From: Malania oleifera
Lineage: Eukaryota; Streptophyta; Magnoliopsida; Santalales; Ximeniaceae
DNA length: 64,000 nucleotides
Direction: 5' to 3'
Assembly (NCBI RefSeq): GCF_029873635.1
Contig: NC_080419.1
Span: forward strand, 79,468,931 to 79,532,930
The notes under the pieces are model-generated. The model searched no databases. It was not told the DNA's origin and worked only from the letters and a program-made list of their open reading frames with translations. Position numbers and translations under genes: made by a program. Of this stretch, positions 47,978 through 60,369 are shown one piece after another (within the stretch, counting starts at the first letter, position 1; the number at the start of each line of letters is the position of its first letter).

Positions 47978-50900
47978 ATGGACCCAGGAAGTAGTGGCAC
48001 GAATGTTGGAGAGGATAGGCTAGGACTTTCCAGCATAGGTGGATGAGATATAGATGCTGTACTGCATAGCGTCACTTAGCAGGTGATGGATGAGATGGCT
48101 AGGGGCTTTGGGGAGCGTGGTTGTTCGATTGAGCAGTTTATACGGATGAAGCCCCCATCCTTTGCTGGAGGAGATGACCCAATTGTAGCTGAGAATTGGG
48201 TCCAGGACATTGAAGAGACGTTGGCTGTACTTCCTTGCATAGATGAGCAGAAGGTGGTGTTTGCAGTGTTCAAACTGACAAGGGAGGCGAATCTCTGGTG
48301 GAGATCAGCGTGTTTGATAAAGGAGCAGAGGTCGGTTCCTGTTCCAGTGACGTGGGACTAATTCAAGGATTTCTTCTTCGAGCGGTAATTCCCTACTATC
48401 GTTCAGAGTGCGAAAGTGGCAGAGTTTATGCATTTGGTACAGGGGCAGATGATCGTATCCCAGTACGCAACTCAGTTTGTCGAGTTGTCACGTTTTGCTC
48501 CGCATCTAGCACCTGATGAAGAGAAAAAGGCAAGGAAGTTTGAGGAGGGACTGAGGCAGAATCTGTTTGAGTCGGTGATGGGTTTCAGGGCTCAGATATT
48601 CACAGAGGTATTAGATAGAGCTGCGATCATTGAGAGTGGTATTCAGAGGGGTGTAGTAGCTCAAAGTCAGAGGAAGAGGCTAACACCTCAGAGTTTTTAG
48701 GCTAGCTCCAGTAGGGGTCCATGGAGAGGAGGTCACGATAGAGGAGACCAGAGGCAGATGGTAGGACCTCGTGGGAACCAGGGTACACCGACTTACCCGG
48801 TGTGTTAGACGTGCGGGAGGCACCATTTGAGGGAGTGCCGGGTAGGCAGAGGTGTATGTTATCGTTGTGGGAGACCTGACCACATGGTACACGAATGCCC
48901 AGGTCAGCCAGACCAGGTCCCAGCTCCCAGGCCCTATTAGGGAGGACATCAGGAAGCTCGTGGAGGATACCAGGCACCTCGTGGTAGCCAGCAGAGGAAT
49001 GTGGCCCTAGAGCGAGTATACGCTCTGACGCTGGGTGAGGTAGAGGCTGCTACAGATGTGGTGACAAGTACATTTACTATTTTATCATATCCGGTTATTA
49101 TTCTTTTTGACTCGGGTGCTACTCATTCTTTCATTTCTGCATCTTATGTTAAATTATCTGAGAGTGAGACTCAGTTATTAGATATAGCGTTGTTAGTAGC
49201 CACACCATCAGGGTTATTGATCAGATGTCAAAGGGAACTTAGAAGCTATCCGATAGAAATTCAGGGGAAAGTACTACCAGTAGATCTGATTGTGTTTGGT
49301 ATGTGTGGGTTCGATATAATACTGGGTATGGACTAGTTGGCTGCCAATCACGCTAGTATTGATTGTTGTCAGAAAGAAGTAATTTTCAAACCTCTTGGAG
49401 AGCAGGAATTCAGATTTGTTGGTTCACGGGTACGTGCTCGAACGCAGTTGGTGTCCGCTATACAGGCGGGCAGATTACTCTTGGATGGAGGTCAGAGGTT
49501 TATATCATTTTTGAAAGAAGTATATGAAAATGAATTGAAGATCGACAGCACCCCAGTAATACGAGAATTTCCAGATGTTTTTCTAGAGGAATTACCTGGA
49601 TTGCCTCCTGTGCGCGAGGTGGATTTTCCTATAGATTTACCTCCAGGGACCACGCCAATCTCTAAGGTTCCATATCATATGGCTCCAGCCGAGTTGGGAG
49701 AATTGAAAAATCAGTTGCAAGACTTGCTGAATAGGGGATTTATACGACCCAGTGTATCGCCATGGGGAGCTCCAGTGTTGTTCGTAAAGAAGAAAGACAA
49801 GTCTATGAGGATGTGTATTGATTACAGAGCAATTAACAAGGTTTCTATTAAGAATAAATATCCTCTACCTCGTATAGACAATTTGTTTGATCAGATCCAA
49901 GGTATATGAGTATATTCCATGATTGACCTCAAATCCGGGTATCATCAAGTGAGAGTAAAAGCAGAGGACGTCGCGAAGACAGCCTTCAAGACCAGGTATG
50001 GGCACTACGAGTTCCTCGTTATGCCATTTGGTCTAATGAATGCCCCAGCTGTGTTCATGGACTTGATAAATAGAGTTTTTCACCAGTATTTAGATCAGCT
50101 TGTAGTAGTTTTTATTGATGATATACAGGTGTACTCGAGGAGTTTTAAGGAGCATGTGGTGCATTTGAGGCAGGTGTTGCAGACTCTCAGAGAGGAGAAG
50201 TTTTATGCTAAATGTAGCAAGTGTGAGTTCTGGCTTGAGAAGGTTACATTTTTAGGCCATGTGATCTCAGGAGATGGTATAGTAGTGGACCCTAGCAAGA
50301 TTGACGCGGTGGTAAATTGGGCAAGGCCTAGAAATGTGCAGGAAGTCAGAAGTTTCTTGGGACTGGCAAGTTATTACCGCCGATTTGTGGAGGGATTTTC
50401 AGCTTTGTTAAGACCTCTCACGTGGTTGACTAGGAAAAACGCCAGATTCGTGTGGGATGAAGAATGCGAGCAGAGCTTCCAAGAATTAAAGCAGCGGCTT
50501 GTCACTGCACCAGTACTGATGATTCCATTGGGAGGTGATGGTTATGTTATTTATAGTGACGCATCTTTGAAAGGGCTTGATTGTGTGCTGATGCAGTATG
50601 GTAGGGTGATAGCATATGTGTCCAGGTAGTTGAAAGAATATGAAAAGAACTACCCTACTCACAATCTAGAATTGGCTGCGGTTGTATATGCACTAAAGAT
50701 ATGGAGACATCATTTATATGGTAAGAGGTGTGAGATATTTTCTGATCATAAGAGCCTAAAGTATTTCTTCACACAGAAAGAGTTGAATATGTGGAGAGGA
50801 GGTGGTTGGAACTCATTAAGGATTACGACTACACCATCAGTTATCACCTAGGTAAAGCAAATGTGGTAGCCGATGCAATGAGTTGTAAATCAGGAGACAC

Positions 50901-52448
50901 AGCACAGCTAGTAGCGGTAGTTCAGCATCTGATTCATATGGACTTTGAAAGACTCGGTGTGGATTTCGTGGAGGATGATCCTCAAGCATTTATTACTAGT
51001 TTGATTGTACAACCTACGCTTTATGATAGAATTAAAGCAGCTTAGAGAGATGATCCGAAATTGGCAGAAGTAATTGCCAGAATACAGGATGATTAGGGAG
51101 AAGAATTCAGCATTTCTGATGACAGCAAATTGTGTGTGCCTGCAGATGACAACATCAGGAGGATGATTCTAGAGGAGGCACACAGATCTCTATACACTAT
51201 TCATCTTGGCAGAATGAAAATGTATAGGGATCTATGAGATTATTTCTGGTGGAGTGGCATGAAGAGAGAAATAGCAGAATTTGTGCAGTAGTGTTTGACT
51301 TGCTAGCAGGTTAAGGCTGAGCACCAGAGACCGGCTGGTCAATTGCAGCCATTATTCATTCCTGAGTGGAAGTGAGACCACGTATCCATTGATTTTGTTA
51401 CTAGGTTGCCACCAGCGCCGCATGGTCAAAATGCCATTTGGGTGGTGGTTGATAGGTTGACTAAGACAGTGCATTTTCTACCCATTAAAGTCAGCTACCC
51501 TATGAATTGGTTAGCTGAGATATATATATATATATATATATACATGAGATTGTTCGATCCCAAGGAGTGCCGGTATCCATAGTCTTAAACCGTGACCCAC
51601 GTTTTACATCATGATTCTAGAGGAGCTTGCAGGAGGCATTGGGGACTCAGTTAGCATTCAACACTACTTTCCGTCCTCAGATAGATGGTCAGACAGAGAG
51701 AATAATCCAAGTATTAGAAGATATGCTTCATGCTTGTGTACTAGACTTTGGAGGTAGTTGGATTCAGTTTTTGCTGCTAGTTGAATTTGCTTATAATGAC
51801 AGTTATCAAACTAGCATCGGCATGGCACCCCATGAGGCATTATATGGTAGGAGATGCCGATCTCCTCTTTTCTGGGATGAAGTAGGTGAAAGGCGAGTTT
51901 TGGGTCTAGAGATAATTTAACAAGCGTGTGATAAAGTCTGACTTATTCAAGATAGCATCAGTGCAGCGCAGAGTCGGCAGAAAAGCTACGCGGATACTTG
52001 CTGCTGAAAATTGGAATTTGAAGTGGGTGATTATGTATTTCTGAGAATAACTCCACTGAAGGGGATCTTGAGATTTGAGAAGAAGGATAAGTTGAGCCCT
52101 AGGTTTATTGGCCCATTTGAGAAACTTGAGAAGATTGGGTCAGTAGCCCATCGACTAGCTTTACCGCTATCTCTATTTCGAGTTCATGACGTATTTCATG
52201 TTTCTATGTTAAGGAAATACGTCCCAGATCCTTCCCATATCATCAGCCATACAGAACTGGAAGTCAGTAAGGCTTTAGCATATGAAGAAGTTCTAGTACA
52301 GATTTTAAATAGAAAAGAACAAGAATTGCGCAACAAGAAGATACCACTAGTAAAAGTTCTATCGAGAAACCACGCGATTGAAGAAGCCTCATAGAAGCTT
52401 GAAGATGAAATCAGACATAAATATCCCCATTTATTTGATGAATTATAG
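47978..52448 (+). pseudogene. gag-pol: b gag-pol with chromodomain tail
   Basis: ATG at 47978 (MDPGSSGTN). Gag: MKPPSFAGGDDPIVAENWV, EANLWWRSA, then the long piece 48416-48700 and zinc knuckle CYRCGRPDHMVHEC near 48860. Protease: LFDSGATHSFISASY at about 49105, [64 protein letters not shown] (49919-50629). RNase [10 protein letters not shown] and [13 protein letters not shown], broken by a frameshift near 50800. Integrase: zinc region at 51250-51320, FVTRLPP, then a TA expansion at 51520 and ALGTQLAFNTTF with GQTER (51627-51920). Tail: GPFEKLEKIG and chromodomain-like segment to 52448. It would copy and integrate the element with heterochromatin targeting; it is inactive now. Confidence 0.92.
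51520..51542. repeat. (TA)n expansion within b integrase
   Basis: A TA run has arisen inside the ATA-TAC-ATA codons encoding Ile-Tyr-Ile of the integrase. The matching place in a (about 59193) is not expanded. It disrupts the frame. Confidence 0.85.
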
Positions 52449-52722
52449 TATTGATGTATATGCTAAGATGATAATTTTATTTTGTTGAGTCCAATGTAAT
52501 TGTAATGTAGAGCATAGGTTAGGTAGTATTTTGGTTTTAGGGGAAATTTTCTTTTATGGTTGTAATCTCCCAGAACTACCAATGTAATCACGGTATTCCT
52601 CCGCCATAAGTAAGGGCAGGTAATAAAATAAGTAGACCCTTTTCCTTTATTGAATGATGGGGAGTATAGATAAAGATACAGATAGTAAATTTTGAGGACG
52701 AAATTTTATAAGGAGGGGAGAA
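52449..52722 (+). other. b 3' untranslated part and polypurine tract
   Basis: Non-coding, highly similar to 60106-60369. Ends with GAGGACGAAATTTTATAAGG and the purine tract AGGAGGGGAGAA (52711-52722). Confidence 0.88.
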
Positions 52723-54721
52723 TGTAGCGACCCGAAGAATAATAGTATTTAAATAATAATGAGGGAGAGAAATGGAAACAAAAACAGAAGGAGGCAGTAG
52801 GAAGCGTTCGTTGACGACATTGCATTTTGGAGATAATAATTTCAAGGAATTTCCAGGCTTCGTTGACGAATACAGGGTTTGTCGACAAAGGTTCTTCTGG
52901 ACCTCGTTGATGAGGTCCCATCTCGTCGACGAGAAAATATTGAGAGAAGGATTTGGGCTATTTTGAATTTCGTGACGAAGGGTAAGGTTTGTCGACGAAT
53001 TTACTTAAGGACTCGTCGACAAGGTGATGTGTCTTATTCGACGAATTTGGCCTTATAAATAGTGCAAACTCGGATTTTTATTCAATTTAAGTGCTTCTCT
53101 CTCTCTCTCTCTCTCTTTCCTACGGTATCTCTCCCTTATCTATTCAATTTTGGCCCCGCCAGTCTCTGGATTGACGATCTGAAGCCACCATGACGTTCCT
53201 GGTGAAGTTCTCTTCAAGTTTGCTGGGGCGGATCGTCGGTGGGATCGAGTTGGATTTCATCCCAAATTCAGGGTAAAACCTTTTAGTCAATTTTTGGTCA
53301 TCTGACAATTATAGGAAATGATGTAGAAAAATAAATATTGATATTCTATTATGACAAATGTTGTTTTAGGGTGTTGTGTAGGAGGCCCTGCGGGTGTTAG
53401 GCCAATATACCATAGGGGCTTTTCAGTAATCAGGTAAGAGAAATGTACTAGGTAATTCTAAAATGATTTTCAGTATCAAATGTATATTTTTACCAAGTCA
53501 TTATTCACAGTAGAACTTTATACAGCTTATTAATTTTAATATTATGTATTAAATTACTGTGTGGGTTGAGAATATAAATATGGTACAGAAACATGTTTTA
53601 CAGTATTTTTAGGGTATGTTTTACAGAATATATAGCCAATAGATATGTTTATTAGTCATTACAGAATACCATGATTCTATGGATTTCAGTACTATGATTA
53701 TACAGTTTTTAGTACCATGACTTTTAGTTTATAATTCAGTTCAAAAATATAGTTGACACAGTTATAGTTTATTTCAGTGTCATGGTTGATGCAGTTATTT
53801 CAGAATCATGGTAAATCAGATAGTTATATATATACAGATTTATTATATAGTATCAGACCCTATTGGACCATTTCAGTTACAGAGCACGGTACCGTACCTA
53901 CAGATATTTCAATTATAAGTGTAACCATCTATTTAGACAATACGTGGTAGTAGGTTGATTGTGCCCAGACGTGGACAGGCTCCCCATCAGATATGGGTTG
54001 AGGAGTGGCCGATCTGATTGAGGGAGTATAGTGATTTACCCTGGTCGACCAGCCAGTGTAGATCCCACCTACGGGCCGCACAACCCTGTCATGAGGGGTT
54101 AAATCATGACACACAGTTATCTATAGGGAAAGTTTTTAGTTACTATTACATATATACAGATTTACAAAAACAGAGAATATACTTATGTACATTAGAAGTA
54201 TTTTGAATAGTAATATACAATACTGTTATGTTAAGCAACATGGAAAGGGTGGTGGATTTTATTACTTGTACTGTATTTATATATCCAGTTATACATGATT
54301 ATATAGAAACAGATTTTCATAATATTGTAGCTCATTTTCCACACACTAGTATTAGCATATTTCATCTTATTGAGCATTGGCTCATCCCAATTACTTTAAC
54401 ATTTTTTAGGTGATCCAGGTAGGTGAGCAGGCCAGGCTCACAGATAGAGGGGCCATAGTACTGCCCTGTCAATAGAGAGTGAGTATATTTTTGGGAGTAA
54501 TTTTGTATAGCCCTATCTAGTTGAGGATATTTCTGGGAAACAGTTATATATGTATATTTTGGGAAACCTGTTAACACTCTGGTATTGTATATAATTATAT
54601 ATGGATATGTTTATTTGATTTTCGCTTCTTGCTGCTTAGGTTAATGATTGAGTTTACCCTAGTATGATATTAGAGCATGTTGTCATAGTATAAAAAAACC
54701 TAGAAATAGCAGGTCATTACA
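52723..54721 (+). repeat. b 3' LTR
   Basis: Starts TGTAGCGACCCGAAG and ends AGGTCATTACA. Array at 52803-53045, TATAAATA at 53054-53061, CT run at 53096-53118. Confidence 0.93.
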
Positions 54722-54873
54722 AGTATAGTGATCTATTCCTGGTTAGCCAGTTAGGGTAGATCCCGCCTACGAGCCGCACAATCTTGTCATGAGGGGTTAA
54801 GTTATGACACACAATTATCCACAGGGAAGATTTCAGTTATTACTATGTTTATATAGATTTAAAGAGACAGAAA

Positions 54874-54916
<43 letters not shown>

Positions 54917-55440
54917 AAGTATTTTGAGTAGAAGCCTAAAGTATAGAAATGTTGAGCAATAGATAAAAGATGATGATTTATATTACTAGTATTGTACTTT
55001 ACATATTTAGTGATACATGATTATATAGTAATAGATTTTCACAGTATTGTAACTCATTTTCCACACACTAACAATAGCATATTTCGTCTTACGTTGGCTG
55101 GCTTATCCCAATTACTTTAATATTTTTCAGGTGATTCAGGTAGGCGAGCAAATAAGGCTCACAGATAGAGGGGCCTCAGCATTGCCTTGATATTAGAGTG
55201 AGTATTTTTGTACAGCCCTAGCCAGTTGAGGATATTTCTAGGGAACATTCATATATGTATATTTTGGGAAACAATTTAGCACTATAGTATTGTATATAAT
55301 TACATATGGTTATGTTTATTTGATTTCTGCTTCTCGCTGCTTAGTTTGATGATTAGGTTTAATCCAATGAGATATCAAAGCATTTTAAATGTTATAGTAT
55401 ATATATATAAACCTAAGTTAAATAGCAGGTCATTATAATT

Positions 55441-55453
55441 TGGTATCAGAGCT
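55441..55453 (+). other. a primer-binding site (tRNA-Met)
   Basis: TGGTATCAGAGCT, three bases after the 5' LTR. The leader to about 55698 is non-coding. Confidence 0.88.
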
Positions 55454-55697
55454 TAGGTTGCTAGGTTCTATAGACTTTGGAGTGCAGCATAAGCAATACC
55501 AGATAATAGGAAAAGGATTTGAGGTTTGTTTTGTGTCTGGGTACAGGATTACCGTTGTGGTTTCTGTGTTTTTCCTGGGGTGACAATTTTAGGAAAACCA
55601 TAGTAAACTATTGTCAGGTCGTGTGTCTAGGTGACAAAGCTGGATATTGAGTTAAGGTTAGGGAAGGTTGTTAATTTTGAATTGGCATAGGATAGGC

Positions 55698-58600
55698 TAG
55701 GACCTTCTAGTATAGGTGGAGAAGATACAGATGTTGTACTATGTAGCGTCACTCAGCAAGTGATGGCTGGGATGGCCATGAGCTCTGGGAGTGTGGCTGT
55801 TCGAACGAGCAGTTTACGCGGATGAAGCCCCCATCCTTTGTTGAAGGAGATGACCTGATCATAGCTGAAAATTGGGTCCAGGATATCAAAGAGACACTGG
55901 CTGTGCTTCCTTGTACGAATGAGCAAAAGGTAGTGTTTGCAGCATTTAAGTTGATAAGAGTGGCGAAGCGTTGGTGGAGATCAGTGCGACTGATAGAGGA
56001 GCACAGGCCGGTTCCAGTACCAGTGATGTGAGATTGATTCAAGGAGTTGTTCTTCGAGCAGTATTTCCATGCTATCGTTTAGAGCGTGAAGGCAGCAGAG
56101 TTTATGCATATGGTATAGGGACAGATGACCGTATCCCAGTATGCGGCTCGGTTTATCGAGTTGTCGCGTTTTGCTCTATATCTAGCACCTGATGAAGAGA
56201 AAAGGCAAGGAAGTTTGAGGAGGGACTGAGGCAGAATTTGTTTGAGCAGGTGATTGACCTTAGAGCTCAGACATTTAAGGAGGTTGTAGATAGAGCTGCA
56301 GTTATTGAGAGTGGTATACAGAGGGGTGTAGTAGCTCAAAGCCAGAGGAAGAGACCTGCGCCTCAGGGTTTTCATGCTGGCTCCAATAGGGGTCCATGGA
56401 GAGGAGGTCACGATAGGGGAGATCAAAGGCAGATGGCAAGACCTCGGGGGAATCAGGGTGTGCCGATCGTCCCAGTATGTTAGACGTGCGGGAGATGTCA
56501 TCTGGGGGAGTGCTGGGTAGGGAGTGATGTATGCTATCATTGTGGGAGACCCGACCACATGGCACGTGCATGCCCAGGTCCTCCAGACTAGGTCCTAGCT
56601 CCCAGGCCCTATCGGGGAGGATATCAGGCACCTCGTGGAGGATAGTAGAGGAATGTGGCCTTGACAAGGGTTTACGCATTGACATCGGGTGATGCTGTGG
56701 CTGCCGCGGATGTGGTGATAGGTACTTTTACTGTTTTGTCACATTCCGTTATTGTTTTATTTGATTCAGGTGCTACTCATTCCATTGTCTCTACATCGTA
56801 CGTTAAATTATCTGGAAATGAGACTCAGATATTAGATAGAGAACTGTCAGTAGCTACACCGTCAGGGTTAGTGTTGAGGTGTAAAAGGGTGCTTAGAGGT
56901 TATCCTATACAAATTCATGGGGGAGTGCTACCAGTGGACCTGATTGTGTTTGAGATGTTCGGGTTTGATATAATACTGGGTATGGATTGGTTGGCTACCA
57001 ATCACTCTAGCATTGATTGTCGTTAGAAAGAGGTAATTTTCAGACCCTCTGGTACGCAGGAATACACATTAGTTGGTTCACGGGTATGTGCTCCAACGCA
57101 GTTGGTGTTAGCTGTGCAGGTGAGCAGATTACTCTTGGATGGAGGTCAGGTGTTTATAGCGTTTGTGAAAGAAGTATCTGAAAATGAATTGAAGATTGAC
57201 AACACCCCAGTGGTATGAGAATTTCTAGATGTTTTTCCAAAAGAGTTACCTGGGTTACCTCCTGTGCGCGAGGTGGATTTTCTTATAGATTTACCTCTAG
57301 GGACCACTCCGATTTCTAAGGTTCCTTACCATATGGCTCCAACCAAATTGGGAGAATCAAAGGAGACAGTTGCACGACTTGCTGGACAAGGGATTTATAT
57401 GACCCAGTGTATCGCTGTGGGGAGCTCCGGTGTTGTTCATAAAAAAGAAAGACGGGTCTTTGAGGATGTGTATTGATTATAAAGAAATCAACAAGATTAC
57501 TATTAAGAATAAATATCCTCTACCCCATATAGACAATTTATTTGATCAGCTCCAAGGTACACGAGTATATTCCAAGATCGACCTCAGATCTATCATCAAG
57601 TGAGAGTAAAAGCAGAGGACGTCGCGAAGACAGCCTTCAGGACCAGGTATGAGTACTACGAGTTCCTCGTTATGTCTTTTGGTTTAACGAATGCCCTAAC
57701 TGTGTTCATGGATTTGATGAATAGAGTTTTTCACTAGTATCTAGATCAATTTGTAGTAGTTTTCATTGATGATATACTGGTGTACTCGAGGAGTTTTGAG
57801 GATTATGAGGTGCATTTGAGGCAGGTGCTGCAGACACTCAAGGAGGAAAAGCTTTACGCCAAGTTTAGTAAGTGTGAGTTTTGGTTTGAGAAGGTTGTAT
57901 TTTTAGGTCATGTGATCTCAGGAGACAGTATAGCAGTGGATCCTAGCAAGATTGACGCGATGGTAAATTGGGCCAAGCCGAGGAATGTGTAGGAAGTCGG
58001 GAGTTTCTTAAGAATTGCAGATTATTACAAATGATTCATTGAGGGGTTTTCAGCTTTATCAGGACCTCTCATGCATTTAACCAGGAAGAATGCTAGATTT
58101 GTGTGGGATGAAGAGTGCGAATAGAGCTTCCAGGAATTAAAGCAGCGGCTCGTCACTGCACCAGTTCTCACGATTCCATCGGGAGGTGATGGGTATGTGA
58201 TTTACAGTAACGCGTCTTTGAAAGGGCTTGGTTGTGTACTAATGCAGCATGGTAGGGTAATAGCATATGCGTCCAGGTAGTTGAAAAAATATGAAAAAAC
58301 TACCCTAATCATGATCTAGAGTTGGCTGCGATTGTACATGCACTAAAGATCTAGAGACATTACTTATATGGTGGGAGGTGTGAGATATTCTCTGATCATA
58401 AGAGTCTAAAGTATTTCTTCACACAAAAAAGAGTTGAATATGTGGCAGAGGAGGTGGTTGGAACTTATCAAGAATCACGATTGTACCATCAGTTACCACC
58501 CAAGTAAAGCAAATGTGGTGACTGATACTTTGAGTCGTAAATTAGGAGACACAACATAGCTAACAGCGATAGTTTAGCATCCAATTCAAATGGACTTGGA

Positions 58601-60105
58601 AAGACTCGGTGTGGAATTAGTGGAAGATGATCCTCAGACGCTTATTGCCAGTTTGGTTGTACAACCTACACTTATATGAGCGAATTAAAGTTGCTCAGAT
58701 GGATGATCCGGAATTGGCAGAAGTGATAGCCAAAATACAAGATGGTCAGGAGGAAGAATTCAGTATGTCTGACGATGGGGCTCTGAGATTTCGCACCAGA
58801 TTATGTGTGCCTACAAATGACAGTATTAGGAGGACGATTCTAGAAGAGGCACACAGATCTCCATACACTGTCCATCCTGACAGCACGAAAATGTATAAGG
58901 ATCTATGAGAGTATTTATGGTGGAGTGGTATGAAAAGGGAGATAGGAGAGTTTGTGCAGCAGTGTTTGATGTGTCAGCAAGTTAAAGCTGAGCACCAGAG
59001 GCCTGCAGGACAGTTGCAGCCACTTTTCATTCCTGAATGGAAGTGGGACCACTTATCCATGGATTTTGTTACGGGACTACCGCCGGCGTTGCATAGTCAA
59101 AATGCCATCTAGGTAGTAGTTGATAAGTTGAAGAAGACAGCGCATTTTTTTCCTATTAAGGTTAGCTACCCTATGAACAGGTTAGCAAAGATTTACATAC
59201 AAGAAATTGTTTGACCCCATGGAGTGCCAGTATCCATAGTCTTGGACCAAGATCCACGTTTCACATCGCGGTTCTGGAGAAGCTTACGGGAGGCATTGGG
59301 GACTCAGCTAGCATTCAACACCACTTTCCATCCTCAGACTGATGGTCAGATAGAGTGGACCATTCAGGTACTCGAGGATATGTTGCGAGCATGTGTTTTG
59401 GATTTTGGGGGTAGCTGGACCCAGTATATGCAATTGGTAGAATTTGCTTACAACAATAGCTATCAGGCAAGCATAGGTAAGGCTCCTTATGAGGCACTTT
59501 ATGGTAGGAAGTGTCATTTCCCTTTATACTGGAGTGAGCAGAGTGAGAGGCGAGTTGTGGGGCCATAAATAGTATAGCAGGCGTACGATAAAGTTTGATT
59601 TATTCGAGACAGGATCAGTGCAGCACAGAGTCGGCAAAAAAGCTACGCGGATACTCACCACCGAGAATTGAAATTTGAAGTGGGTGATCGTGTATTTCTG
59701 AGAATAACTCCACTGAAGGGGATCTTGAGATTTAGAAAGAAGGGTAAGTTGAGCCCTAGGTTTATTGGCCCATTTGAGATACTTGAGAAGATTGGGTCAG
59801 TAGCCTATCGGTTAGCTTTACCACCATCTCTATTTCGAGTTCATGACGTATTTCATGTTTCTATACTAAGGAAATACATCCCAAATCCTTCCCATTTCAT
59901 CAGTTATGTGGAACTGGAAGCCAGTGAGGCTTTAGCATATGAAGAAGCTCCAGTACAGATCCTAGATAAGAAAGAATAGGAATTACGCAATAAGAAGATA
60001 TAGTTGATAAATGTCATGTGGAGGAATCACGCAATAGAAGAAGTTTCGTGGGAGCTTGAAAGCGAGATTAGACAAAAATATCACCACTTGTTTAGTGGGT
60101 CATAG
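55698..60105 (+). pseudogene. gag-pol: a gag-pol, no start codon left
   Basis: The gag start is missing because of a short-repeat deletion at 55691. Gag pieces: MKPPSFVEGD and KRWWRSVRLI, then a zinc knuckle near 56530 (CGRPDHMARAC type). The protease has LFDSGATHS at about 56758 and ILGMDWLA, open to 57026. [13 protein letters not shown] at about 57762. RNase H: remnants at 58190-58560. Integrase: zinc domain ending CLMCQQVK, catalytic MDFVTGLP, DQDPRF and the E of GQIEW (58930-59568). The Pol tail, RFIGPFEILEKIG then a chromodomain-like segment ending WELESEIRQKY, stops at 60105. Several frameshifts and many stops. Confidence 0.9.
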
Positions 60106-60369
60106 CAGTGATGTATAATTAAAGTAATAGTAATTTTATTTTTTTTAGCATAGTGGAATTGTAATTTAGAGTATAAAATAGGTAGTATTTCGGTTTTGGG
60201 AGAATTTTATTTTATATTTGTGATCTCCCAGAACTACCCATGTAACCACGATATTCCTCCGCCATAAGTGAGGGCAGGTAATAAAATAAGTAGACCATTT
60301 TGTCCTTAAGGGATGATGAGCTATATGAATAGGAAATTTCGAGGACGAAATTTTATAAGGAGGGGAGAA
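60106..60369 (+). other. a 3' untranslated part and polypurine tract
   Basis: Non-coding. It ends with the conserved GAGGACGAAATTTTATAAGG word and the purine tract AAGGAGGGGAGAA (60357-60369), next to the 3' LTR. Confidence 0.85.

Larger units (their letters stand above)
45684..54721 (+). mobile_element. b: full-length Ty3/gypsy chromovirus inside a 5' LTR
   Basis: TSD AGTAT at 45679-45683 and 54722-54726. 5' LTR 45684-47673 (1990 bp), 3' LTR 52723-54721 (1999 bp), same family as a and the same orientation. The best-preserved gypsy Pol of the window, but still with about 20 stops. It is the innermost layer, hence younger than a, which is younger than c. Confidence 0.93.
44394..55437 (+). repeat. 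a 5' LTR, split by b
   Basis: The two pieces 44394-45683 and 54727-55437 give about 2.0 kb, alignable with 60370-62416. The last bases read CATTATA (from CATTACA). CGTCGACGA array at 44474-44722, TATAAATA at 44726-44733, then a CT-rich leader. TA microsatellite at about 54877-54912, matching 61823-61876 in the 3' LTR. Confidence 0.9.

Noticed and set aside
48680..48977. Minus-strand ORFs opposite the gag of b (and 56079-56685 opposite a)
   Set aside because: Antisense shadows of the zinc-knuckle region of gag; they recur because a and b are relatives.
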